Numbered from the stretch's first letter, positions 13,411 to 22,977 are shown. The stretch: 64,000 nt of DNA from Sinisalibacter aestuarii (GCF_027923545.1 NZ_BROH01000001.1:496001-560000); one strand, 5' to 3'. The notes: a model not told the origin generated them from the letters alone. Program-made: numbers and translations.

Positions 13411-14400
13411 ATGGGTATCTTCGCAAAACTCAACGGGGCGGCGCTTGCGCTTGGCATGATCGCCACGGCTGCGCATGCGACCGAACTGAAGCTGGCGGAT
13501 TTCCAGCCGCCTACCCACTTCGTGGTCGACAATGTCTATACCCCCTTCGCCGAAGCCGTCTCGGCGGCGACGGGCGGCGACGTGACCGTGAAGGTGTTCA
13601 TGGGTGGCGAACTGGGGCCGGGCCCGGCCGAGCAATATAATCGCGTGGTCGATGGCGTGGCCGATATCGCCTTCAGCCTGCCGGGCTACACCGCCTCGAA
13701 CTTCCCGATGACGCTGCTGACCGAACTGCCCGGCGTGATCGACGCCGAGACCGGCACCAGCCGCATCCTGGCCAATATCGACATGCTGTCGGATGAATAC
13801 CGCCGCGTGGTGCTGGTGGGCCTGTGGAACAACGCGCCCAACCTGCTGCTCATGGCCGAGAAGCCGGTGCACAGCATGGACGACCTCGCCGGGCTCAACA
13901 TCCGCGTGCCCTCGCGCAATGCCGGCCTGATCGTGCAGGCCTGGGGCGCCAACCCGGTTTCGATGCCGGCGCCGGAAATCTACAACGCGATGCAAACCGG
14001 CGTGCTTGATGGCGCGATGATCGACGCCACCGCGCTTGGCGCGTTCAAGCTCGGCGAAGTCACCACATACGTGACGCAGGGCATGGATACGACGATTTCG
14101 GACTTCTTCATGATCATGAACCGCGATGTGTTCAACGATCTCGACGAGACCGCGCAGGCCGCCATTCTCGAAGCCGGCCAGGCTGCCTCGCTCAACGGTA
14201 ACGCTGCCTGGCTCGGCGTTGCCGGCGGCGCGCTCGACGGGTTCGGCGCGACCGAGGGCAAGGAAGTGATCACCCTCTCCGACGAAGAAGCCGCCAGGTT
14301 CAACGCAGCCTCCGCCGAAGCGGTGACCCAGATCCTCGCCGAGGCCGAAGCCGCCGGGATGCCGGCGCAGGCTTTCGTGGACGCCCTGAAGGCCGACTGA
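13411..14400 (+). CDS. dctP: TRAP transporter solute-binding protein
   Basis: A periplasmic receptor of a TRAP transporter, 329 residues, with a Sec signal peptide ending around AAHATE (residues 20-26). The DctP fold is shown by GGELGPGPAEQYNRVVDGVADI and the ligand-binding segment LAGLNIRVPSRNAG, where the Arg typically pairs with a substrate carboxylate. It is followed by dctQ after 5 nt and dctM. Position next to the MobA-like hydroxylase suggests, but does not prove, uptake of an aromatic or other organic acid. Confidence 0.9.
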   Translation: MGIFAKLNGAALALGMIATAAHATELKLADFQPPTHFVVDNVYTPFAEAVSAATGGDVTVKVFMGGELGPGPAEQYNRVVDGVADIAFSLPGYTASNFPMTLLTELPGVIDAETGTSRILANIDMLSDEYRRVVLVGLWNNAPNLLLMAEKPVHSMDDLAGLNIRVPSRNAGLIVQAWGANPVSMPAPEIYNAMQTGVLDGAMIDATALGAFKLGEVTTYVTQGMDTTISDFFMIMNRDVFNDLDETAQAAILEAGQAASLNGNAAWLGVAGGALDGFGATEGKEVITLSDEEAARFNAASAEAVTQILAEAEAAGMPAQAFVDALKAD

Positions 14401-14405
14401 GCGAG

Positions 14406-14927
14406 ATGCGCTTTACCTCAATACCGGCCTGGTCGAACCTGTTCGGCCGGGCCACTCTGGTCCTCGCCTGGGTAGCGGGGGCCTTCCTGCTTTTCATGAT
14501 GGCGCTGATCGCCAGCGCCGTGATCATGCGCTACGTGGTCGGGCAGCCCATTCTTGGCGTGAACGAGATCGTTCAGCTCACCGCGGTTGCGATTGCGATG
14601 CTCGCCCTGCCTTACGCGACGCATGAAAGCATCCATGTGCGCGCCGATCTGTTCGATCCGGCGCTTGGCCGCTGGGGGCGCTTCATCGGCGATATCATAA
14701 CCCGCATCCTGTCGATCGTGACGCTGTGGTATCTGGTTGGCCGCGCCTGGGCCAAGGCGCTGGACGCGCATGAGTTCGGCGACAGTACCAATATGCTGAA
14801 CATGCCGATCTGGCCGTTCTATGGCTTGCTGACCCTCGGCATGGCCCTGTGCATCGTGATTTTCGCACTGCAGCTTGCCACCGTCATCACGACCGGGCGG
14901 CCTTTCGGAGAGCGCAAGAATGACTGA
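14406..14927 (+). CDS. dctQ: TRAP transporter small permease
   Basis: A 173-residue membrane protein with four hydrophobic segments, the usual DctQ topology. It pairs with DctM to form the membrane part of the symporter. It starts 5 nt after dctP and overlaps dctM by 8 bp, so the three genes are one operon. The mid-protein YATHESIHVRADLF is typical of the family. Confidence 0.9.
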   Translation: MRFTSIPAWSNLFGRATLVLAWVAGAFLLFMMALIASAVIMRYVVGQPILGVNEIVQLTAVAIAMLALPYATHESIHVRADLFDPALGRWGRFIGDIITRILSIVTLWYLVGRAWAKALDAHEFGDSTNMLNMPIWPFYGLLTLGMALCIVIFALQLATVITTGRPFGERKND

Positions 14928-16221
14928 CCTTTCCCTGGGCATACTCGGTTTCGTCGGCTTGTTCGCCCTGATGGTCCTGCGTACTCCGGTGGCCTTCGCC
15001 ATGTTGCTGACCGGCTTCTTCGGCACCTGGATTCTGGAAGGATTGCGGCGCGCCAGCGCTGTGCTGATGACCGAGTCCTATTCGGCGGTGGCGAATTATT
15101 CGCTGATCGTTATCCCGATGTTCATCCTGCTCGGCAACGTCGCTGCCGCCAGCGGCTTCTCGCGCGGGCTCTACGATGCGGCACATGCCTGGGTTGGCCG
15201 GTTTCGCGGCGGACTCGCCTCGGCATCGGTGATCGGCTGTGCCGCGTTTTCGGCGGTATCCGGCTCGTCCGTCGCCACGGCGGTGACCATCGGCAAGGTT
15301 GCCCTGCCGGAGATGAAGCGGCTGGGCTACGGCCCGGCGCTCTCGACCGGGTCGATTGCCGCAGGCGGCACGCTCGGCTTTCTGATCCCGCCTTCGACCG
15401 GCTTCGTGATCTACGCAATCCTGACCGAAGAATCGATTGGCCGGCTGTTCATGGCGGGGATTCTGCCGGGGTTTCTGATGATGACGCTGTTCATCGGCGC
15501 GATCTGGGTGATGACATTGCGCAACCCCGAGGCCGGTCCGCGCGGCGAGGCGGTGCCGTTCACCCAACGTTTCGCGCTGCTCCTGAAAGCCGCGCCGCTG
15601 ATCACCGTCATCGTGGTTTCGATCGGGGGCATCTATCTCGGTGTCTTCACCCCGGTGGAAGCCTCGGGCATCGGCGCCGGGCTGACCATTCTGCTGGCCT
15701 TCGCCACCCGCAGCCTGTCGCTGTCGGGGCTTGGCAAGGCTGTGCTCGAAACCGTCGCCACTTCGACGATGCTCTACATGATCGTGATCGGGGCGAACGT
15801 GCTGAACCCGTTCCTCGCGCTCACGGGCATTCCCGAGGGGCTTGGCAATGGCCTCGCTGCGCTGGGCCTCGGCCCCTATGGCACGCTGATCGTGATCCTG
15901 CTCAGCTATCTCGTGCTCGGCATGTTCCTCGACGGGCTGGCGATGCTGGTGATCACCGTGCCGATCTACTTCCCGGTGATCATGGCGCTTGGCTTCGACC
16001 CGATCTGGTTTGGCGTCGTGGTGGTCATCGTCGTCGAGATGGGGATGATCACGCCGCCGGTCGGGCTCAACGTTTTCGTGGTCCGCAACGTGGCTCAGAA
16101 CGTGGCGCTTCGCACCGTGTTCCGGGGTGTCACGCCGTTCCTGATCGCGATGATCCTGTGTCTTGCGCTGATCATCTCGATCCCCGATATCGCGCTGCTG
16201 ATCCCGAACTCGATGTTCTAG
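14920..16221 (+). CDS. dctM: TRAP transporter large permease
   Basis: A 433-residue polytopic protein with about 12 membrane segments, the Na+-coupled translocating subunit. DctM hallmarks include ALSGSSVATAVTIG-type sequence (here AVSGSSVATAVTIG), GGTLGFLIPPSTGFVIY and the late MGMITPPVGLNVFVV. The start ATG at 14920 lies inside the end of dctQ, and the upstream in-frame extension is rejected because it duplicates dctQ coding sequence. Confidence 0.92.
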   Translation: MTDLSLGILGFVGLFALMVLRTPVAFAMLLTGFFGTWILEGLRRASAVLMTESYSAVANYSLIVIPMFILLGNVAAASGFSRGLYDAAHAWVGRFRGGLASASVIGCAAFSAVSGSSVATAVTIGKVALPEMKRLGYGPALSTGSIAAGGTLGFLIPPSTGFVIYAILTEESIGRLFMAGILPGFLMMTLFIGAIWVMTLRNPEAGPRGEAVPFTQRFALLLKAAPLITVIVVSIGGIYLGVFTPVEASGIGAGLTILLAFATRSLSLSGLGKAVLETVATSTMLYMIVIGANVLNPFLALTGIPEGLGNGLAALGLGPYGTLIVILLSYLVLGMFLDGLAMLVITVPIYFPVIMALGFDPIWFGVVVVIVVEMGMITPPVGLNVFVVRNVAQNVALRTVFRGVTPFLIAMILCLALIISIPDIALLIPNSMF

Positions 16222-16227
16222 CAGGGC

Positions 16228-16266
16228 ACGCCGGTGGCGGGCGATGCGTCGCCCGCCTTCCGGCGT
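16228..16266 (+). terminator. Two-tier hairpin after dctM
   Basis: An inner perfect 9-bp stem GGCGGGCGA/TCGCCCGCC with loop TGCG, extended outside by ACGCCGG/CCGGCGT. It begins 7 nt after the dctM stop. There is no T-run, so it may end transcription weakly or stabilise the 3' end. Confidence 0.6.
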
Positions 16267-16327
16267 GACCCGCGCTGGCTTGGGTGCTATGCCGGTCCGG
16301 TGCCCCGGCAAAAGGATAGCTTGCGAT

Positions 16328-17713
16328 ATGACGACACATTCGGGCGCTGCGCCACTTAGCTGTTTCAAGGTCTACGATATCCGCGGAAAGCTGGGGGAGA
16401 ACCTCGATGAGGAGATCGCCCGCCGGATCGGCGCGGCTTTCGCGGTGGCGCTCGGGGCAAAGCGCGTGGTGCTCGGCCGCGACATTCGGGCCTCGTCCGA
16501 GAGCCTCGCGGCGGCGGTGGCCGAGGGGCTGACCGCGCAAGGCGCCGACGTGCTCGATCTGGGCCTGTCCGGCACCGAAGAGATGTATTTCGCCACCACG
16601 CATTTCGCGGCGGATGGCGGGATCTGCGTCACCGCCTCGCACAATCCGATGGATTACAACGGGATGAAGATGGTCAAGGCCGGCTCGGCGCCGCTGGACC
16701 CGGCAACCGAACTGAGCCGGGTGAAGGCGCTGGCCGAGGCGAATGACTTTGCGGCCGCGCCGGCGCCGGGCAAGGTGCGCCCCGCCGAGGGTGCGCGCGC
16801 GGCTTATGTGGAGCGGGTGATGTCCTTCGTGGATGTCTCGGCGCTGCGCCCGCTCAGGCTGCTGGTGAATGCCGGCAACGGTGCGGCGGGGCCGACCTTT
16901 GACGCGATCTGGGAGCGCCTCATCGCGGCGGGTGCGCCCCTGACCGTAGAGCGGCTCTATCACGAGCCGGACGGATCGTTCCCCAACGGTATCCCGAACC
17001 CGCTCTTGCCGGAAAACCAGCCGCCCACCGCCGACGCCGTGCGCGCGACCGGCGCCGATATCGGGATCGCCTGGGATGGCGACTTCGACAGGTGCTTTCT
17101 GTTCGATCGCGAGGGCCATATCGTGGCCGGGGAATACGTGGTGGGCCTGCTCGCCGAAGCGTTTCTGGCCAAGGAGCCGGGTGCTTCGATCGTGCACGAT
17201 CCCCGGGTGGTCTGGAACACGCAGGACATCGTCGCGCAGGCGGGCGGCACGGCGGTGCAGACGCGCACCGGCCACGCCTTTCTGAAGCAGGCGATGCGCG
17301 AGACCGGGGCGGTTTATGGCGGCGAGATGAGCGCGCATCACTATTTCCGCGATTTCGTGGCCTGTGACAGTGGCATGATCCCCTGGCTTTTGGTGATCGA
17401 GCTGATGAGCCGGCGCAACCAGCCGCTGTCCGAACTGGTGGGCGGGATGCGGGCGGCCTTCCCCTCGTCGGGTGAGATCAACTTCCGTGTCGACGATGTG
17501 GCCAGGGCCCGGGCGCGGGTTGAGGCCGCCTTCGGCAACGCGGCGCAGAGCCGCGACGAGACCGATGGCCTGTCGCTCGGCTTTGGCACCTGGCGGTTCA
17601 ATCTGCGTGCCTCCAACACCGAACCGCTGTTGCGCCTGAACGTCGAGGCACGGGGCGATGCGGCGCTGGTGTCGCAGAAGGTTGCGGAGTTGGCGGCGCT
17701 GATCGAGGGCTGA
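16328..17713 (+). CDS. Phosphomannomutase/phosphoglucomutase
   Basis: A hexose-phosphate mutase of the alpha-D-phosphohexomutase superfamily (CpsG/AlgC type), 461 residues. It supplies mannose-1-P or glucose-1-P for polysaccharide and nucleotide-sugar synthesis. The phosphoserine loop TASHNPMDYNGMK is near residue 101, the Mg2+ site DGDFDR near residue 250, the sugar-binding GGEMSAHH near residue 333 and the phosphate-binding RASNTEPLLRL near residue 433. The ATG at 16328 has AAAGGA upstream, so the extension from 16244 is rejected. The protease gene converges on it 6 nt away. Confidence 0.92.
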   Translation: MTTHSGAAPLSCFKVYDIRGKLGENLDEEIARRIGAAFAVALGAKRVVLGRDIRASSESLAAAVAEGLTAQGADVLDLGLSGTEEMYFATTHFAADGGICVTASHNPMDYNGMKMVKAGSAPLDPATELSRVKALAEANDFAAAPAPGKVRPAEGARAAYVERVMSFVDVSALRPLRLLVNAGNGAAGPTFDAIWERLIAAGAPLTVERLYHEPDGSFPNGIPNPLLPENQPPTADAVRATGADIGIAWDGDFDRCFLFDREGHIVAGEYVVGLLAEAFLAKEPGASIVHDPRVVWNTQDIVAQAGGTAVQTRTGHAFLKQAMRETGAVYGGEMSAHHYFRDFVACDSGMIPWLLVIELMSRRNQPLSELVGGMRAAFPSSGEINFRVDDVARARARVEAAFGNAAQSRDETDGLSLGFGTWRFNLRASNTEPLLRLNVEARGDAALVSQKVAELAALIEG

Positions 17714-17719
17714 GCGCGG

Positions 17720-19150
17720 TCAGATCAGGAGGTCGGCATGCGAGATGTCGGCCAGATCCGCGCCGTGAATGATGATCCGCGTGCCGTGGTAGTCGAATTC
17801 CACCTGCAGATCGTTGGCGGTGCCGAGTTCCGAGAAATGGGCCACGGCCTGGTTCTTCGTCGAGAAACCGAAATCGGAGAGCGCAATCCGATCGGTCCTG
17901 TCCTCGAAGTCGGTGATCGTCGCCTCGCCCTGATCCGGACGAAAGACGAAGGTATCCGCCCCGAACGCGCCGGTGAGCGTGTCGGTCCCCGCCCCCGCGC
18001 TCAGGCGGTCCCTGCCCCAGCCGCCCCAGAGTTGGTCATTGCCGTTGCCGCCATAAATCACATCGTGCCCGCCCCGGCCGTAGATCACGTCGTCGCCGGG
18101 CCGGCCACGCAGCACGTTGCGAATGCTGCTGCCGAAGATGGTATCGTCCTGATTGCTTCCCAGAACGTTTTCGATGCTGAAGAAGCGGTCATTGCCCATT
18201 GCGAATTGTTCGTCGGTGGTGCCGATATCGACGGTTACGCCGGTCAGCGACAGGCCGAAACCTACCGTGTCGCGCCCGTTGCCGCCGCGAAATTCATCGT
18301 CGCCCCAGTAGTTGATGAAGCGGTCGCTGCCCTTGCCGCCACGGGCCATGTTGAAGCCGTCGCCGAGCATGAACCAGTCGTTTCCCTTCCGGCCATAGGC
18401 GATGTCGTCATAGTCGCGGCCAAAGAGCCGGTCGTTGCCGGCGCGTCCGTCGAGGATGGATTCGGTGTTCGTGCCAAGGAGCTTGTCGGCCTGGCCGGAG
18501 CCGGTGAGGTGGAAGATGTGCTGCCGGTCGTCGAACCACCAGTCCCAGTCGGGCCGCACCGCGCGGGGATTGCCGTAGATGTAGGTGAGCGCGTCGATAT
18601 CCAGATGCGCAAGCGCCTGATCGTTCACCCCGTTCGAGGTGTAGGACATCAACGTATGGTCCTGGTTGTCGAGCCGGGCGACAAGCTGCAGCTCGCCGTC
18701 GAAAGGATGTTTCAGCCCCATCGCATGGCCGAGTTCATGCAGGATCGTCTCATAGGAGTAGCTGCCGGGGGCATAGTTGCCGGCGCTGTCGATCACGAGA
18801 TAGCCCGATGAGGTGAAATCGCGCTCGCCGATGCCGTAATTCGCCCAGCCGCCCCAGTCGGACCCTTCGGCGTTCATCACCATGAGCATCGCGTCGCTTG
18901 GTTTGTCGACCTCGACGAAGTGAATGCCGGTAACCTTCGCGTAATGGGCGATGGCCTTGCGGAAACTGGCCTGTTGGGCGGCGGTAAAGGCCGAGTAGCC
19001 GTTGTTTTCGTAGGGCTGATACTGGTCGAGGGTGGGAACCTCGCTGTTGGTCAGGAACGCATAGGTCACGAAAACCGGCGTGCCGGTTTTCGTCATCCCG
19101 TTCCAACGATAGTCGGACAGGAGCGCGCGATAATCACTGACCAATTCCAT
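17720..19150 (-). CDS. Serralysin-like M10 metalloprotease with RTX repeats
   Basis: A secreted Zn-protease: HELGHAMGLKH gives the three Zn ligands and catalytic Glu, and MSYTS nearby is the Met-turn of metzincins. The C-terminal half contains RTX nonapeptides (for example GGNGNDQLWGG and GRGGHDVIYGG) that bind Ca2+, then a type I secretion-like C-terminus. There is no N-terminal signal peptide, as expected for ABC-exported proteins. ATG at 19150 (AAAGG upstream) gives 476 residues. A GTG at 19204 would give 494. No type I exporter genes are nearby, so an unlinked one would be needed. Divergent from lacI. Confidence 0.88.
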   Translation of the reverse strand: MELVSDYRALLSDYRWNGMTKTGTPVFVTYAFLTNSEVPTLDQYQPYENNGYSAFTAAQQASFRKAIAHYAKVTGIHFVEVDKPSDAMLMVMNAEGSDWGGWANYGIGERDFTSSGYLVIDSAGNYAPGSYSYETILHELGHAMGLKHPFDGELQLVARLDNQDHTLMSYTSNGVNDQALAHLDIDALTYIYGNPRAVRPDWDWWFDDRQHIFHLTGSGQADKLLGTNTESILDGRAGNDRLFGRDYDDIAYGRKGNDWFMLGDGFNMARGGKGSDRFINYWGDDEFRGGNGRDTVGFGLSLTGVTVDIGTTDEQFAMGNDRFFSIENVLGSNQDDTIFGSSIRNVLRGRPGDDVIYGRGGHDVIYGGNGNDQLWGGWGRDRLSAGAGTDTLTGAFGADTFVFRPDQGEATITDFEDRTDRIALSDFGFSTKNQAVAHFSELGTANDLQVEFDYHGTRIIIHGADLADISHADLLI

Positions 19151-19340
19151 TCCGTGGCCTTTGTGGAACGCAGAGAGGTTCCGCGATACTGACCCAAGAC
19201 TCACTTTGATAAGGAATCCCGGGAATCAACAAGCCGACAATATGATATTCTTTGGACACCGTTGCATGATGATCTGCGACGAAGTGCAAACTTTACCCGT
19301 GGCAAAAAACGAGCGACACTTGGCGCGGGAGGAATGCAAC

Positions 19341-20363
19341 ATGTCTGGTCAGAGCCCGCAACGGCTTCGGAACATGAAAGAATTCTCCGAAGTTACCGGC
19401 CTTTCGCGGCCAACGGTTTCCAAATATTTTCACGATCCGGCAAGTGTCCGGCCTTCGACGCGCGCGAAGATCGAAACCGCGCTCAAGAAATACGATTACT
19501 TACCGAACTTCCTCGCGGTCAACCAAAACCGGCGCAACCCCAAGACAGTGGGAATCATCGTGCCGCATCTGGTGGATCCATTCTATGCCGAACTGGTCGG
19601 GCGAATCGAACGGGAGTGCATCGGCAGGGGCTACTCGGCGATCATTCAGAGCTCGCATGGTTCGCGCGATGATGAAGACCGCGCCATCGACATGATGCGC
19701 GCGCTGAATATCGGCGGTGTGATCCTGTCGCCGCTCGGCGCGGCGTCGGATCTCGGCAAGATCGAGATGCTGGCCGAGGAGGTGCCCGTGCTGCTTGTCG
19801 ACAGTCACGTTGGCAAGCGCCTGCCCGCGATCACCTGCGATAATGCGCAGGGCATCGGTGTGATCGTCGAGCACCTGTGCCGCGAGGGCGCGCCGCCGGT
19901 CTATATCGACATGCCCGATGTCAACTCGACGGCAACGGAGCGGCGCGAGGCTTATATTGCCGCGATGGAGGCGAATGGGCGCGCGCCCGTGGTGCTCGGC
20001 GGCGGCCCGGTGCGTTGGGATTTCGAGCAGTTCGGCTACGAGGTCGCCCGCGCGCAACTGGTGAATGGCGGCTTCGCCTATCCGGCGGTGCTGTGCGCCA
20101 ACGACCGCTTCGCAATGGGTGTGTTCAGGGCGGCCTGTGAACTGGGGCTGCGCATCGGCAAGGACGGCGATTTCCGCCTTGCCGGGCATGACGATCACCC
20201 CTTCGCCGATTTCACCTGCCCCGGCCTGACGACCGTGGCACAGGATGTGGAGGGCCTCGCGGCGGGGGCCGTGGACATGATCCTTGACCTTATGACCCGG
20301 GGCGAGACGGCCGAGCGGCTGGTGCGCCTGCCATCGCGGCTGGTGCTGCGCGACTCGGCCTGA
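19341..20363 (+). CDS. LacI-family transcriptional regulator
   Basis: A 340-residue repressor with a LacI helix-turn-helix at residues 10-33 (MKEFSEVTGLSRPTVSKYF) and hinge, then a periplasmic-binding-like ligand domain (TVGIIVPHLVDPFYAELVGRIE). ATG at 19341 has GGGAGG at 8 nt, and the longer reading frame from 19161 is rejected. The target is uncertain: it is divergent from the metalloprotease and ends 3 nt from the metF stop. Sugar or sugar-acid ligands are usual in this family. Confidence 0.88.
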   Translation: MSGQSPQRLRNMKEFSEVTGLSRPTVSKYFHDPASVRPSTRAKIETALKKYDYLPNFLAVNQNRRNPKTVGIIVPHLVDPFYAELVGRIERECIGRGYSAIIQSSHGSRDDEDRAIDMMRALNIGGVILSPLGAASDLGKIEMLAEEVPVLLVDSHVGKRLPAITCDNAQGIGVIVEHLCREGAPPVYIDMPDVNSTATERREAYIAAMEANGRAPVVLGGGPVRWDFEQFGYEVARAQLVNGGFAYPAVLCANDRFAMGVFRAACELGLRIGKDGDFRLAGHDDHPFADFTCPGLTTVAQDVEGLAAGAVDMILDLMTRGETAERLVRLPSRLVLRDSA

Positions 20364-20366
20364 GGC

Positions 20367-21245
20367 TCAGGCCGTCTTTTCGGCGATCCAGTCGGCGCTG
20401 GCGCGGATGCCGCCGAGCGGGAACACATGGGCCTGCGCGATCAGGCTGCCGGGGTGTTCCGCCTTGTGGGTGGCGAGGGCCGTCAGAACCTCGGTCGGCT
20501 CGAATGGCTTGAGCAGCTTGGTGAGGTCTTTCGCCCGTTTCTGAAGCACCCCGAGCGACGGGCCGACGCCACAGGCCACGGCATATTTGATCAGCGTCTG
20601 CAGTTTGGCGGGGCCGGCCACGCCAACATGGATCGGCAGGGTAATTCCGCGTGCCTTGAGCCGGTCGGCCCAGTCGATCACCGGCGTCGCATCGAAGGCG
20701 AACTGGGTGGCGATGGCCATTTCGGTGCCGGTCTTCTTGGCATAGGCCTGCTTCCAGTCCAGCGCGGCGTCGACCAGCTCGGTGCTGCCCTTCGGGTCGA
20801 TATCGGCATTGCCTTCCGGGTGACCGGCGACGTGCAGGCGCTTATAGCCGTGTTTTTCGAACAGACCGGTTTCGAGGAGCTGCATCGAACTGTCGAACGT
20901 GCCTTCGGGCTTCGCCAGCCCGCCCGCAAGAACCAGCGCCGAGCTTACGCCCGCCTCGCCGGCATAGCGCTTGATCCAGTCTTCCAGCATGGCCTGATCC
21001 GAGATGATCCGGGCCGGGAAATGCGGCATCGCCTCGAACCCGTCGGCGCTGAGCCGCTTCGCCGTCGCCACCATCTCGTCAATCGGCGTGCCCTCGATAT
21101 GGGCGACGTAAACCCGGCTGCCCGGCGCGAGCAGCGGTTTGAAATCGTCGATCTTCGCGGCTGTGCGCGGCATCACCTCGATCGACACGCCTTCAAGGAA
21201 GGCCTTGAGCGGGCTCGCCGCGTTCACGATGTTCACCACGGACAT
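20367..21245 (-). CDS. metF: Methylenetetrahydrofolate reductase family protein
   Basis: A 292-residue MTHFR-like TIM-barrel flavoprotein. In LigM-type O-demethylation, methyl-THF formed from the methoxy group is oxidised back to methylene-THF by MetF (as in Sphingobium SYK-6, where metF sits next to ligM). Visible segments include LRLSADGFEAMPHFPAR-like sequence (KRLSADGFEAMPHFPAR), LAGGLAKPEG and the late GVAGPAKLQTL. ATG at 21245 follows GAGGAGG. It is the last gene of the TRAP/demethylase operon, 10 nt after the LigM-type gene, supporting a C1-recycling role rather than methionine synthesis. Confidence 0.82.
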   Translation of the reverse strand: MSVVNIVNAASPLKAFLEGVSIEVMPRTAAKIDDFKPLLAPGSRVYVAHIEGTPIDEMVATAKRLSADGFEAMPHFPARIISDQAMLEDWIKRYAGEAGVSSALVLAGGLAKPEGTFDSSMQLLETGLFEKHGYKRLHVAGHPEGNADIDPKGSTELVDAALDWKQAYAKKTGTEMAIATQFAFDATPVIDWADRLKARGITLPIHVGVAGPAKLQTLIKYAVACGVGPSLGVLQKRAKDLTKLLKPFEPTEVLTALATHKAEHPGSLIAQAHVFPLGGIRASADWIAEKTA

Positions 21246-21255
21246 AGTCTCCTCC

Positions 21256-22626
21256 TCAGGTCTGGCTTCTGTAGCTTTCGCGGGAGGCCGAATGGATCGG
21301 CCAGGGCTGGACAATTGCGCGCACCTCCACCTGGCGGTGGCGTTCAACAGTGGGTTTAGAGCTTCCGCCATCCGGTTCGCCCCACGTAACCGTCACTTCA
21401 GTGCCGATTTCCGCCACCTCCGGGTCGAGGATCGCAAGGCTGATCCAGGCGCGTTCATTGGGCGAATAGACCGGCGTGATCGACACGCCGACAAAACGCC
21501 CGTCAACACTCACCCGGTCATAGGGGTGGGCCGCGTAGTGGGCGGCGGGCATTTCCATGTATTTCGGCGCGAGGCCATCGTGATCGAGCAGCCCGCCGTA
21601 GATCTCGGCCACGTCCGCCGCGTTCCAAACGAGCGTGACCTTCTTGCGGTGCGGCCCCCCGGCCATCTTTTCCAGCGCATCGCGGCCGATGAAATCGTGG
21701 TCGAACCTCACCACCCGGCCATAGTCGAGATCCCAGGGCGTGAGGTAATAGTCTTCGACATTGTCCGACACGTAGCTGCCGCCGAGCGACGAGAGCGCCT
21801 CGAAGGAATTGGCCGGCAGCCAGTCGCGGTAGGGCTTCATCTGCTCACCGGTATAGATCGCCGGCAGCGGCGAGGGCACCCAGCCGCTTTCGGCCGCCGC
21901 CGCCGCATAGGCCCGCGCGCCGACGAGGCGCAGGCCATATTCGGCACCTGCCTCGATCAGTGCGGCTTTCACCTTCGGCCCGTCCGCCACCGGCCCCCAG
22001 ATCTCCAGCCCCTGCTGGCCGCCCATGCCGTGGCTCAGCGTGCGCGCCTTGCAGCCGGCGATGGTGATCTCGCCCATATTGAAGAACTTCGTGGTGAGCG
22101 GCCCGCCCTCGTTGACCTTGTTGAGGATATCGAGCGCCTTCGGCCCCTGCACCTCGTAGCGGTAGGTCAGACGCGGCTTGTCGGGGTCGTCGAGCGAACG
22201 CTGGTCGCGGGTGACGGTCACGTCATAGCCGCCGGTCTCGGCAAAGAACTGCACCCAGTTGGGCAGAACCGGGCGACCGACCACATTCACCTCGTCGTCT
22301 TCGAGGCCGAAGACGATGGCATCGCCGATCACGTAGCCCTCATGGCTGACGCAGACGAGCTGCTTGGCCTTGTTCTTGCCGAAGCCCGCGAAGCTGTTCA
22401 CCGAGAGATCGGAGAGCAGTTTGATCGCATCGGGCCCTTTCACATAGAGGTCGGTCATGTGGAAGGACTGGTCCATCAGCGCCGCGCTCTCGCGCCAGGC
22501 GCGCATTTCCTCGATCCAGTGGCTGAACTCCGAAGCGATCGGAAAGGCGTAGCGGCCCATCTGGCTTTCATACATCATCCGGGCCGGGTTGCCCCGTGCG
22601 TCGAGGCGGTCTTGCAGCGATTTCAT
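21256..22626 (-). CDS. LigM/DesA-type tetrahydrofolate-dependent O-demethylase, copy 1
   Basis: A 456-residue protein of the GcvT/aminomethyltransferase fold, resembling LigM (vanillate/3-O-methylgallate) and DesA (syringate) demethylases, which move the methyl of an aryl methyl ether to tetrahydrofolate. Shared landmarks with copy 2 include DQSFHM (52-57), GRPVLPNW (117-124), HGMGGQQGLEIWGP, VGARAY (235-240) followed by ESGW, and VSDNVEDYY. The Tyr in VGARAY and the Arg in GRPV are the likely catalytic/carboxylate residues by analogy with LigM. It is followed by metF in 10 nt. Substrate unknown, and a glycine-betaine-type or sulfonium demethylase of the same fold is not excluded. Confidence 0.78.
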   Translation of the reverse strand: MKSLQDRLDARGNPARMMYESQMGRYAFPIASEFSHWIEEMRAWRESAALMDQSFHMTDLYVKGPDAIKLLSDLSVNSFAGFGKNKAKQLVCVSHEGYVIGDAIVFGLEDDEVNVVGRPVLPNWVQFFAETGGYDVTVTRDQRSLDDPDKPRLTYRYEVQGPKALDILNKVNEGGPLTTKFFNMGEITIAGCKARTLSHGMGGQQGLEIWGPVADGPKVKAALIEAGAEYGLRLVGARAYAAAAAESGWVPSPLPAIYTGEQMKPYRDWLPANSFEALSSLGGSYVSDNVEDYYLTPWDLDYGRVVRFDHDFIGRDALEKMAGGPHRKKVTLVWNAADVAEIYGGLLDHDGLAPKYMEMPAAHYAAHPYDRVSVDGRFVGVSITPVYSPNERAWISLAILDPEVAEIGTEVTVTWGEPDGGSSKPTVERHRQVEVRAIVQPWPIHSASRESYRSQT

Positions 22627-22653
22627 GGCGTCCTCCCTTGTGTTCTCCGGTGC

Positions 22654-22971
22654 TCAGATGACCGACATCCGCTCCGCAATACGCGCGGCCTGAAAGCTGT
22701 CGGCCAGCCGGGTAATCTCCGTTTCGGCCACCACGCCGCCGGTGACGAACGGGTCGCCCTCGGCGAAGGCGCGGGCATCGGCTTCGGTGGCGGCTTCCAG
22801 CACGCCCCAATGGCCGATGGCATTGCCGTCGCCATCCCAGAGTGCCGAACCGATCAGCACCGAGGCGAGGCCGTTGCCCCCCGAGCGCACCCAGTCGCGG
22901 TGTTCGGGGCGCAGGCGGTCACGGTCGGTGTCCCGATCCGAGTGGTGGCGGTTTTCCATCAGGAAGAACAT
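22654..22971 (-). CDS. YciI-family protein
   Basis: A 105-residue ferredoxin-like-fold protein of the YCII family, with the ALWDGDGNAIGHWGVLEA and ADARAFAEGDPFVTGGVV signatures near residues 45-80, the latter with the His/Asp residues typical of this fold. Relatives are small dimeric proteins, some acting as lactone isomerases or dehydrochlorinases. It sits 6 nt after an alpha/beta hydrolase and 27 nt before copy 1 of the demethylase in the same operon, so a catabolic accessory step is likely. The exact reaction cannot be read. Confidence 0.8.
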   Translation of the reverse strand: MFFLMENRHHSDRDTDRDRLRPEHRDWVRSGGNGLASVLIGSALWDGDGNAIGHWGVLEAATEADARAFAEGDPFVTGGVVAETEITRLADSFQAARIAERMSVI

Positions 22972-22977
22972 GACCGC

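Noticed and set aside
21256-22626. DMSP demethylase DmdA
   Set aside because: DmdA is shorter, and these proteins share the longer LigM/DesA pattern with metF next door. Not fully excluded.
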